This document shows positions 6,600 through 15,031 of a stretch of 64,000 bases of DNA, piece after piece (positions within the stretch are counted from its first letter, which is position 1; the number at the start of each line of letters is the position of its first letter). Under the pieces are notes generated by a model, which saw nothing but the letters and a program-made list of their open reading frames with translations, had not been told where the DNA came from and did not search any database. Origin of the DNA: Aquicella siphonis. Its GTDB lineage: Bacteria; Pseudomonadota; Gammaproteobacteria; DSM-16500. The stretch is from contig NZ_LR699119.1 of NCBI RefSeq assembly GCF_902459485.1, forward strand, positions 496,001 to 560,000. The letters are read 5' to 3'. Made by a program: the position numbers and the translations under genes.

Positions 6600-9500
6600 C
6601 TATCCAGGCCGCCGTGTATTGTGCAAAGGCACTTCGGCTTCCGATGTTTTGGCGCGAATCTCTCGTTTTTGGATTTTAGCCTGATCGCGGCCGAGTTCTT
6701 TGGCTTTTTCTCCGTAAATTTCCTGTCCTTTTTCCTTAATGGTTTTTTGAACTTTTGTCCTGAAATCAGCTTTTTGCGAAGCATTGCGCGGAGGTAACTC
6801 TACGCCGCTCCCAATACGAGGCACAGTATAGCCTCTTAGTTCACAATATACGCATATAGCTTCAGCCAGGCGCGGATGCATATTGCCTTTCAAAGTGATG
6901 GGCAGGTTTTTATTTGGGTTTCCAAAGTTGAAATTTTCTGCTTCTTTTGCAGCCAGCATGATCAGTTGTTCGTCACTCATCTTGGTAATGTCACTCTGGG
7001 TATAGTAAAACCGCGACTGATACGCATTGTTTTTTGTTCCCTGCACGGTGACAAATTGTTTGGTGACCGGTTGATCTTGTGCATCCTTGGTTGCGATGGC
7101 GGTTGTTTGCACCCTGACATCGGGGCCGTCGAAACGCTCGGATTTTTTCATGCCCAATGCGGTTTCAGTTGTCATCATACCGCCTAGGAGACCCCCCGCC
7201 TGCGCATTTGTCCCTAACCCTAGATAGGCATGGACTTGCGCCATGATCTCGTCTTCACTGGGGTTTCTTAATACGACATGCTCGTCAGCCAGGCAGTTGA
7301 CCAATTCGACACGTCCTTGCGGCTGGTTCCACACGGCTTCATTCAGCTTTTCACGGCATTCTTCAAGACGCTTCATTCTCTCGTCAATCTTCCGCTTTTC
7401 GTCCGGGCTGGTTGCTGCCGCGAATTTTTCTCGCAACTTGGCCAGAGCGATGTCTATGCTGTCAATCATTTTGTTGCATTTACGCGCAATCTGGTTTCTG
7501 CGCAATTCATCCGTGGGCGAAATGGACCCGCTGCGACGTTCCATTTCAGCCTGATAGCGGCTGGACAGTTTTTGATAATCCATTAATATCTGGCCGTTAC
7601 TCAGCAGATTTTCAGCATCTTGCCTTTGTTCCGCGAAAGCAGTTTTCGCAGCCTTGAAAGCGGTTTCAAGCTCGGTGTTGGTGCGGTCTTGAGCCGGGAA
7701 TGCAGGATTTGCCGGTAGCGGGTTCAGTGGTAAAGTATTTAAATCCAAAGGACGTGGTTCCGCTGGATACATCTTCTCTAACAGTTCCATTAACGGTTCA
7801 CGCAACGCATGGCCTTCTCTCAACCCATCTGGTGCCGATTTCAGGATATCTACAAGCCCACTTGCAAGAAGTCTCATGTTTTCCTGGAAGCTCTTCCGGT
7901 AAATCCAGTTGAATGACACATTATCCAGCGCGGTTTCAAGCCCGCCAATCAATATGTGCAAATCGTCCTGCTGATCATGCGTCAATTGCCGCTGCGCGGG
8001 TAATGGCGGCAATATGGGGGCGATAGCATCATTAACGCGCTTGAACTCACCTGCTGCTGTAATTTCCCAACCTGGGGGTCTCGGATTTGCTTTTAATCCC
8101 TGCAGGTGTTGATACAGTCTGTCAAGATCTGCTCTTTGCGGGTGAGTCGGATCCAACCCTCCAGCACCCGGGTCGGTCAAAATGGCGAGAGATTCGATAG
8201 CCTTGTCAATGGTCTCATCACTGATATGGGGAGCGGGAACCGGTACAGCTTGTCCGGGTTCTAGTCCCAGGTCATCCACAATCAAACGCTGCAAGTCACG
8301 CAAGTACTGGCGCTGGTCGGTCGATAATCTGGCCGCTCCCAGAGGCACGGGCGGGTTTTGCGGCGGCAAATGGCCTGCCGTATGCCGCATGGCTTCGGTG
8401 ATGGCGAGATTGATGGCTGCTTGCTGTTGTGGATTGCCTGCTGGCTGGGCAAGAGCATTATGCAGCTGATCAAGCCCGTCCAACAACTTATGCCCTGTTG
8501 GCAGAGCGTGCGCACCTCCCTGACGCAGTGATGTCAAATGCTGCTGGATTGCGGGAGCAAGAGGGAATTGCGGAGCCTGACTATGCGTGACTAAAGCGGT
8601 ATGCAGATTTCTCAATGCCTGCTGCTGATTTGGCGTTAGATAATACTGTTGCAACAAAGACAACGGCTGCCCCTGCGCTTTGAGATCAGTGACGACACGA
8701 TCAAGTGCAATCAGATTATTATAAGCTGGATCAACTTGCCCTTGCGGCGGCTGAGGCGGCAGAGCTCCACCATTAGCATCCATATAGGTATTTAAAGCAT
8801 GCGCCTTGTTTTTTAAGCTTTCTATCCTGCCTTTCAGCGGATGACTGGTGGGCAGGCTTATATCCTTCACAATGTCATGAATGGCCTGGTAATTCTGCGC
8901 GCCCGGCGGATTATGCGCCGCCAGAGCCTGCTGCAACGCATCCAGCTGCTGATGCTGCCCTGGCGTCAGTGGCGGAATGAGCGGGATGAGGGGTTGGGGC
9001 GGCTGAGCCAGTTGCTGCTGTCTTTGCGTGAGTGCGGGGCGGATGATATTCACAATATCATTGGCTGTGAACCCGCCAGGAGGCAATACACCCTGTATAC
9101 CGGCGGCGGTAAGCGCCTGGTTGAAGGCGACGACCATACCGGGGCCTGCGTTGATGGCTTGCTGTGCCAGTATCAAATTACCAACATGGGGCTGTCCGAG
9201 GTTGGCGATCTGTTGCGCGATCTGCTGGGCTGTCAGTGGCAGCGGCGGCTGAGCCAGTTGCTGCTGTCTTTGCGTGAGTGCGGGGCGGATGATATTCACA
9301 ATATCATTGGCTGTGAACCCGCCAGGAGGCAATACACCCTGTATACCGGCGGCGGTAAGCGCCTGGTTGAAGGCGACGACCATACCGGGGCCTGCGTTGA
9401 TGGCTTGCTGTGCCAGTATCAAATTACCAACATGGGGCTGTCCGAGGTTGGCGATCTGTTGCGCGATCTGCTGGGCTGTCAGTGGCAGCGGCGGCTGAGC

Positions 9501-12500
9501 CAGTTGCTGCTGTCTTTGCGTGAGTGCGGGGCGGATGATATTCACAATATCATTGGCTGTGAACCCGCCAGGAGGCAATATACCCTGTATACCGGCGGCG
9601 GTAAGCGCCTGGTTGAAGGCGACGACCATACCGGGGCCTGCGTTGATGGCTTGCTGTGCCAGTATCAAATTACCAACATGGGGCTGTCCGAGGTTGGCGA
9701 TCTGTTGCGCGATCTGCTGGGCTGTCAGTGGCAGCGGCGGCTGAGCCAGTTGCTGCTGTCTTTGCGTGAGTGCGGGGCGGATGATATTCACAATATCATT
9801 GGCTGTGAACCCGCCAGGAGGCAATATACCCTGTATACCGGCGGCGGTAAGCGCCTGGTTGAAGGCGACGACCATACCGGGGCCTGCGTTGATGGCTTGC
9901 TGTGCCAGTATCAAATTACCAACATGGGGCTGTCCGAGGTTGGCGATCTGTTGCGCGATCTGCTGGGCTGTCAGTGGCAGTGGCGGCTGAGCCAGTTGCT
10001 GCTGTCTTTGCGTGAGTGCGGGGCGGATGATATTCACAATATCATTGGCTGTGAACCCGCCAGGAGGCAATACACCCTGTATACCGGCGGCGGTAAGCGC
10101 CTGGTTGAAGGCGACGACCATACCGGGGCCTGCGTTGATGGCTTGCTGTGCCAGTATCAAATTACCAACATGGGGCTGTCCGAGGTTGGCGATCTGTTGC
10201 GCGATCTGCTGGGCTGTCAGTGGCAGCGGCGGCTGAGCCAGCTGCTGCTGTCTTTGCGTGAGTGCGGGGCGGATGATATTCACAATATCATTGGCTGTGA
10301 ACCCGCCAGGAGGCAATACACCCTGTATACCGGCGGCGGTAAGCGCCTGGTTGAAGGCGACGACCATACCGGGGCCTGCGTTGATGGCTTGCTGTGCCAG
10401 TATCAAATTACCAACATGGGGCTGTCCGAGGTTGGCGATCTGTTGCGCGATCTGCTGGGCTGTCAGTGGTTGAGGCTGTGGCACTGGTACTCCCAGCTGA
10501 TGTCTTGCTGCTGCTATTGCTGCATCATATGCGAGTACTGCTCCATGTCCGTGAGTTTGTTGATTATACTGAGCTAGGCCAGGGTTTAACTTCGCTATAT
10601 CTGCTCGCACCTGAGGATTCTGAAAATCCCGTCTGCCGTGATGGAGCAGTTCTTCTATCAGAGGTTTAATGATCTGTGAATCTGGTGCGGGTTTTGCCAG
10701 TTCATTCTTCAATTCACCCAGCAAAGTGTCAGTGGTTTTAACTTGCGGCGGGCGCGCCAGCGCGTCACGTAGCGGTTGGGGATCGCCTTCATATTCAGTG
10801 CCTGGATTATATTCGCGGAGACCTGAATTTCGTATTCCGTAATAAATGTAATCAGGTGTGTCTTCTCTACCGTACAATTCTTTCGCGATATGGCTAATGC
10901 TGTCCCAGTCTGGTTCATCTTCTCTCAGCGCCTGATTTAAATTGTCAATTAACTCTAGTGTTGCTACTGCGCGAAGATCCGGCAGTTCGTGTGCATGTTG
11001 TTCGCCCAGCGCGCCTGTTGTTTGCGGTCTGGGGATTTCTACATGAGGTATTACTGTGGATTTTAATGGTTCAGGCAGTATGTCATCCAGCTGCTTATAT
11101 AATGAAACGGCTCGGCTGTAACTGGGTTTATCCTTCTCGAGCTCATCTGAGAGGCTTGCCAGCATGCTGTGCACAGGATGTGATTTGTCGAATGTACCCA
11201 TGCAAGAAGCGACCATGCCGGATGCCGCCGTCTTGTTTCGATCTTTTTGATCTGCTGGGAATAAATTTTTTTCAATCGATTGTTTTAATAATCCCAGCGC
11301 GCGTGACTGTTCAGGTGTCAGCAGCGGCGGGATGCGTAAATCAGATGGAAGCGTGGCGTCGAATTCCTGGCATAAGCGGATGACTGTTTCTCTGTTAAAA
11401 TCAGGGCTAGTTTTACCCACCTCAGCTGATAATGTTTGTAAGGCTTTAGCTGTTGCGCCTGTTGATGGCAAGCCAGATGATAATAACCCAAGTTGTAGAT
11501 CCAAGCCAATATTCTGAGTATCATCCATAAACTTTTGAATTTCTTTTCTAATCTCTTTGATAGCTTCTACTTCGGCTTGTTCGAATCGGGGAAGCCGGGC
11601 TCTCATCAGCACATCTGGAACTTCAACACGAACAGTTCGAGCCTTTTGCGCCTCTTTATACCGTGCTGCGGCTTGTCTGGCAGATTGTAATATTGAATTG
11701 GCTTGTTCAAAATGGTTTTTAAGCTCGACCGCATTGTCTCGATTTGTTGCGAATTCAAGCGGTAAATTTTCCAAAGCCTTGACTGCTTTTCGCAGCTGTG
11801 CAATTTCCGCTGGATCTTCAGCAAATAAGCTCATTCCGGGACCAGCATCATATTGATTTATTATGCTTTCAAATTTACGTTTTTCTTTACCTACAAGCTT
11901 TGCTGCTTTCTCAATATTCGCTTCTGATGTGTCGTTTGCGTCAATGAGTTCTTCAATCGGCGCACTGACGGTAGTTACAGGACGGACCCCCAGTTTGTTG
12001 CCCGGATTCTGAGGAAATTGCTTTCCGAGGCTTGGGGGCAGGGCAGAGAGGAATTCAGTGTACGCCTGAGAGGCAGTCTTAGAGCTATATTCATCGTCAC
12101 TAATATCTGTTGCCTTTGCCAGGGATGCGAGTGCGTCATGAAGCGGATGGGTTTCAGGAAATGTGTCTTTGAAGTTTTTCAAAGTGGAGAAAATGGAATC
12201 ATCCCAGACTGGTAACTGTGCGGCTTTGCTGAGTTCATCCATCAGCTCTTGCTGAGGACCAGTGAGTCTCAACTCGCCATGGGATGTATCCTCATAGGGG
12301 TAAACAAAGTCCGCATACTTCGGAATGACTTCCGGAGCTTGTTTTACAACCGCAGTAAGAGCTAGTGGCTTTAGCTTGTCTTCACTTTTTAGCTCTACGG
12401 GAAGTCTCTGATAGAAACTATTAAATTGTATTCTGACTTCCGTTAAATCCGGATGTTCTTGATTCAATGCCTCTGCCAGCGCATTCAGACTTGGCTTGAG

Positions 12501-14513
12501 AGGGGATTGACTGTCAATTTTCTGATTAAGTTGATCTACCGCTTCACGATAGATTGTCAGGTCAGTGTTTTTCGGTGCATCAATGTTATGCAACACTTCC
12601 GCCAAGGGTTTCAGTGTCAGAAAAGCTTGTTCTAGATCAGGCGTAGAAGATAATTGCTGTGCGATTACCTGTTGCGCAACATTACGTTGTATGTTTTCGA
12701 GTATATTCGGGATTTGATCATTATCCCGTTGCATGGATATCAGCAATTTACTCGCCTGTTGTGAAAGCTCCAGTGTTCTTCTTTCAAGCGCTTCCAACCG
12801 TTCTTGGTCAATCACAGGCGCGCTGGTACTGGCTGTTTCTGACGGCATCATGAGAGACTTTGCTTCTAGTGCTAATGCTTGCACTTCCTCAAGCATGCTT
12901 GCGGTTTGGCGGTTTAGCCGCTCTCGCATTTCTACGAGGGGAAGAATGGCTGCAGAAGTGGCTTCGCCAGAATCAGGCAGAGTCCTTAAACTTTCTGCAA
13001 TGAGTTGCATATTTCTTTCAATTTCCGATGATGCTTGTTGTTGTGCGCGAGCAATTAACAGGCTTTTTTCATTTAAGGCCTGCATTCTCTCTTGCAGTGA
13101 TTCGGCAGTTATCGCGCCTTCAGTGGATGCCAGACTTGAACCTGTCACTCCTTCTCTTGGCGCAGTGAAGCTGGCCTCCTCGCTAGGCGCTGCAACTAGT
13201 TGTTTGGGAAACTGGATATCAAGATGTTGATCAGCATTCCATTGTTCAAAAGCTTTAACGAACTGGCTATAGGCTTCAAGAATTGATGAATGGATGTTTG
13301 TTTCAGTCCAATGCTGATCCACCGCAGATTGTAATGCTTGCAAGGGTTTAAGCAGTGTGTGCCCTGTGAATACTTCTTCGTAATTCCTCAAAGTCACAGA
13401 CATTGCTGTTACATTGTCTTTTTCACTCGCATCTTTGCTGAGTCTCTCAAGTATTATGATTTTTGGGTCTTTTCTTAACACGCGTGGTTCTCCGTATGAT
13501 TTGTCTGTAGTTTTTCTGGGGATTTGTTCAAGTTCATCTTGTTGTGTCGGCGGCGGGCGGCGCTCTGTGGGAGCGGAAGATATACCTAAATCCTGCAACT
13601 CTGCGGTAGTGCGGGATGGCGCAGATTGTTGCGCGGCCAGCTTGATCTGCTCGCTAATGGTTTCAAGGATCTTGCCAACATTTGCAGCCAGGTATTTTAG
13701 ATGTCCTCTATCTTCAGTGCCGGAGTCGCGCGCAGCCTGTTTGTATCGCTCTAGAGATTGCTGGTCTCTTATAATTTGCTGTTTGATCCTTTGAATCGTT
13801 TGATTGTCTGCTAAAACATCTGTTTTGGCTAGCGCCGCACCCAGTTTAGCCAGCGCCGCACCCAGTTTAGCCAGCGCCAGTTCACTTTGCAGGATTAATA
13901 TTTCTTTCTCGTACTGTAATTCAGTTGAAAAGCTTGCTGTGAGACCTGGCGTTTCGGGCGGTTGACTGAGTAGCCGATCAAATTTTCTTAATGCTTCTTC
14001 CGCCCGGCGAAACGCCGCCTGCAGATGTTCATCAGGAGAAGGGTTTTCTTCTTGGGCAGAAGCGAGCAACGCTCTTAACGTCTCGACTTCTCGTTTATGA
14101 TTGGAGACGATGAGTTTTATCTGCTCCACTTCGTTCGCACTGAGTGTGACGGGTTGAGCTGCCTTATCTTTTTTTTCTTTTTTCTGTTTTTCTTTTTTGG
14201 GAGGAGCAAGTTTGGCTTGTGCTGACTTAATCAACTCGATTGCGCCATCCAGTTTTTGTTCGTCAGGTTCGTTATCATCAACATCCACCTTTACAGAGCC
14301 TACGCTGGCTTGAATTTTTCTATACTCCTCAATGGCGGTCTTGATTGTCGCATTGGCGCTTTCAGTGCCGACAACAGCATAAATGTCGTCAAGCGATGAT
14401 TTTTTTGTAATATTGGGCAGGGCTTGAGATGTGGCGGCTTTTTTGATGGCTTTTTCAAATTTGGAAAGCTTCTCCTCGACCTTCCCCATTTTATTTTTTA
14501 ATTTCTTGCCCAT
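6600..14513 (-). CDS. Giant coiled-coil repeat protein, 2637 aa, putative secreted effector
   Basis: I do not recognise a catalytic domain. Residues 1-1345 are Glu/Lys/Gln/Ala-rich and predicted helical coiled coil, with a lysine-rich stretch near 100-120 (PPKKEKQKKEKKDKAAQP) and a small 7-residue duplication (AALAKLG) near 220. Residues about 1347-1838 are six near-identical 82-residue repeats. A Pro/Gln-rich helical region and then a compact C-terminal domain (about 2430-2637) follow, ending in a charged tail. There is no signal peptide and no membrane segment. GAGAGGGG lies about six bases before the ATG. The gene stands alone, divergent from feoABC across 287 bases that hold the feo promoter and Fur box. 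Large, soluble, coiled-coil proteins with charged C-terminal tails are typical of Legionellales Dot/Icm effectors; that role is inference. Confidence 0.85.
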   Translation of the reverse strand: MGKKLKNKMGKVEEKLSKFEKAIKKAATSQALPNITKKSSLDDIYAVVGTESANATIKTAIEEYRKIQASVGSVKVDVDDNEPDEQKLDGAIELIKSAQAKLAPPKKEKQKKEKKDKAAQPVTLSANEVEQIKLIVSNHKREVETLRALLASAQEENPSPDEHLQAAFRRAEEALRKFDRLLSQPPETPGLTASFSTELQYEKEILILQSELALAKLGAALAKLGAALAKTDVLADNQTIQRIKQQIIRDQQSLERYKQAARDSGTEDRGHLKYLAANVGKILETISEQIKLAAQQSAPSRTTAELQDLGISSAPTERRPPPTQQDELEQIPRKTTDKSYGEPRVLRKDPKIIILERLSKDASEKDNVTAMSVTLRNYEEVFTGHTLLKPLQALQSAVDQHWTETNIHSSILEAYSQFVKAFEQWNADQHLDIQFPKQLVAAPSEEASFTAPREGVTGSSLASTEGAITAESLQERMQALNEKSLLIARAQQQASSEIERNMQLIAESLRTLPDSGEATSAAILPLVEMRERLNRQTASMLEEVQALALEAKSLMMPSETASTSAPVIDQERLEALERRTLELSQQASKLLISMQRDNDQIPNILENIQRNVAQQVIAQQLSSTPDLEQAFLTLKPLAEVLHNIDAPKNTDLTIYREAVDQLNQKIDSQSPLKPSLNALAEALNQEHPDLTEVRIQFNSFYQRLPVELKSEDKLKPLALTAVVKQAPEVIPKYADFVYPYEDTSHGELRLTGPQQELMDELSKAAQLPVWDDSIFSTLKNFKDTFPETHPLHDALASLAKATDISDDEYSSKTASQAYTEFLSALPPSLGKQFPQNPGNKLGVRPVTTVSAPIEELIDANDTSEANIEKAAKLVGKEKRKFESIINQYDAGPGMSLFAEDPAEIAQLRKAVKALENLPLEFATNRDNAVELKNHFEQANSILQSARQAAARYKEAQKARTVRVEVPDVLMRARLPRFEQAEVEAIKEIRKEIQKFMDDTQNIGLDLQLGLLSSGLPSTGATAKALQTLSAEVGKTSPDFNRETVIRLCQEFDATLPSDLRIPPLLTPEQSRALGLLKQSIEKNLFPADQKDRNKTAASGMVASCMGTFDKSHPVHSMLASLSDELEKDKPSYSRAVSLYKQLDDILPEPLKSTVIPHVEIPRPQTTGALGEQHAHELPDLRAVATLELIDNLNQALREDEPDWDSISHIAKELYGREDTPDYIYYGIRNSGLREYNPGTEYEGDPQPLRDALARPPQVKTTDTLLGELKNELAKPAPDSQIIKPLIEELLHHGRRDFQNPQVRADIAKLNPGLAQYNQQTHGHGAVLAYDAAIAAARHQLGVPVPQPQPLTAQQIAQQIANLGQPHVGNLILAQQAINAGPGMVVAFNQALTAAGIQGVLPPGGFTANDIVNIIRPALTQRQQQLAQPPLPLTAQQIAQQIANLGQPHVGNLILAQQAINAGPGMVVAFNQALTAAGIQGVLPPGGFTANDIVNIIRPALTQRQQQLAQPPLPLTAQQIAQQIANLGQPHVGNLILAQQAINAGPGMVVAFNQALTAAGIQGILPPGGFTANDIVNIIRPALTQRQQQLAQPPLPLTAQQIAQQIANLGQPHVGNLILAQQAINAGPGMVVAFNQALTAAGIQGILPPGGFTANDIVNIIRPALTQRQQQLAQPPLPLTAQQIAQQIANLGQPHVGNLILAQQAINAGPGMVVAFNQALTAAGIQGVLPPGGFTANDIVNIIRPALTQRQQQLAQPPLPLTAQQIAQQIANLGQPHVGNLILAQQAINAGPGMVVAFNQALTAAGIQGVLPPGGFTANDIVNIIRPALTQRQQQLAQPPQPLIPLIPPLTPGQHQQLDALQQALAAHNPPGAQNYQAIHDIVKDISLPTSHPLKGRIESLKNKAHALNTYMDANGGALPPQPPQGQVDPAYNNLIALDRVVTDLKAQGQPLSLLQQYYLTPNQQQALRNLHTALVTHSQAPQFPLAPAIQQHLTSLRQGGAHALPTGHKLLDGLDQLHNALAQPAGNPQQQAAINLAITEAMRHTAGHLPPQNPPVPLGAARLSTDQRQYLRDLQRLIVDDLGLEPGQAVPVPAPHISDETIDKAIESLAILTDPGAGGLDPTHPQRADLDRLYQHLQGLKANPRPPGWEITAAGEFKRVNDAIAPILPPLPAQRQLTHDQQDDLHILIGGLETALDNVSFNWIYRKSFQENMRLLASGLVDILKSAPDGLREGHALREPLMELLEKMYPAEPRPLDLNTLPLNPLPANPAFPAQDRTNTELETAFKAAKTAFAEQRQDAENLLSNGQILMDYQKLSSRYQAEMERRSGSISPTDELRRNQIARKCNKMIDSIDIALAKLREKFAAATSPDEKRKIDERMKRLEECREKLNEAVWNQPQGRVELVNCLADEHVVLRNPSEDEIMAQVHAYLGLGTNAQAGGLLGGMMTTETALGMKKSERFDGPDVRVQTTAIATKDAQDQPVTKQFVTVQGTKNNAYQSRFYYTQSDITKMSDEQLIMLAAKEAENFNFGNPNKNLPITLKGNMHPRLAEAICVYCELRGYTVPRIGSGVELPPRNASQKADFRTKVQKTIKEKGQEIYGEKAKELGRDQAKIQKREIRAKTSEAEVPLHNTRRPG
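8999..10474 (-). repeat. Six tandem 246-bp repeats inside the giant gene
   Basis: The 246-bp unit (82 codons) occurs six times with only a few single-base differences, for example ATACACC versus ATATACC (Val/Ile) and AGTGGCGG versus AGCGGCGG. Each repeat reads PLTAQQIAQQIANLGQPHVG..., an alpha-helical segment with a PPGGFTAND turn. DNA-level identity this high implies recent expansion or ongoing conversion, and the copy number is likely to vary between strains or be miscounted in short-read assemblies. Confidence 0.95.
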
Positions 14514-14719
14514 ATCACCCCTCTCCCCGTAAACGGCTTGGTCATTCTAGTTATCTAGTTATAGAGACATACACCTTTTATAGACCAGAGTTCATTAACC
14601 CAGGCTTAAACAGACGATCACTTCCTAACCAGTGAAAACCGGGAGCGTTATATTTATAAGCATTTGTTTTTATTCACAGGCCCTCATTTTACCATATTGT
14701 AGCCTGACTCGCACCTCCT

Positions 14720-14740
14720 GAATGAGAATAATTCTCATTC
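14720..14740. promoter_or_regulatory. Fur box upstream of feoABC
   Basis: GAATGAGAAT, one central base, then ATTCTCATTC: a perfect 10-1-10 palindrome of the Fur class (related to the GATAATGATAATCATTATC consensus). It ends four bases before the -35 box of the feo promoter, where a bound iron-Fur repressor would block polymerase. It lies 61 bases before the feoA ATG and 207 bases from the giant gene, so feoABC is the obvious target. Confidence 0.88.
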
Positions 14741-14743
14741 TTA

Positions 14744-14772
14744 TTGACAGGATTGGTCCTGCCGAGTAATAC
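14744..14772 (+). promoter_or_regulatory. Sigma-70 promoter of feoABC
   Basis: TTGACA (14744-14749) and TAATAC (14767-14772) are separated by 17 bases. A start near 14779 gives a leader of about 20 bases with AAGGG before the ATG at 14801. The Fur box sits directly upstream. Confidence 0.7.
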
Positions 14773-14800
14773 TCTTTCGTATCACTATAAGGGTATTTTC

Positions 14801-15028
14801 ATGCACGTCAATCAACTCCGGATTGGGCATAAGGCGCGAGTGCTTTCTATAGGGCGAGGCGATCCGGCTTACCGCCAGCGTCTTTTGGCCATGGGTCTGG
14901 TGCCCGGCACGGAATTCACCGTGCTGCGCATGGCGCCGCTGGGAGATCCCATTGAAATCCAGGTGCGTGGTTACGCCCTCAGCCTGCGCAAAAGTGAAGC
15001 CAGTATTTTGACCATAGAAGAAGTATGA
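14801..15028 (+). CDS. feoA: Ferrous iron transport protein A
   Basis: A 75-residue SH3-like cytoplasmic protein that supports FeoB in iron(II) uptake. Typical motifs are present: AYRQRLLAMGLVPGTEFTVL and APLGDPIEIQVRGYALSLRK. I start at ATG 14801 with AAGGG upstream; a longer reading from TTG at 14744 would begin inside the -35 box and is rejected. First gene of feoABC, three bases before feoB, under the Fur-controlled promoter. Confidence 0.95.
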   Translation: MHVNQLRIGHKARVLSIGRGDPAYRQRLLAMGLVPGTEFTVLRMAPLGDPIEIQVRGYALSLRKSEASILTIEEV

Positions 15029-15031
15029 ACC

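Noticed and set aside
8999-10474. Possible CRISPR-like array
   Set aside because: Units are 246 bp, directly adjacent, coding and without variable spacers; it is a protein repeat.
8841-10577. Long plus-strand open frame of 578 codons across the 246-bp repeats
   Set aside because: It lies antisense to the giant protein. Its length comes from a 246-bp unit (divisible by three) that happens to lack stops on the other strand. Ribosome binding site and composition do not support it.
14744-14800. N-terminal extension of FeoA from a TTG
   Set aside because: The codon coincides with the -35 box of the Fur-controlled promoter; ATG 14801 has a ribosome binding site and gives the normal family length.
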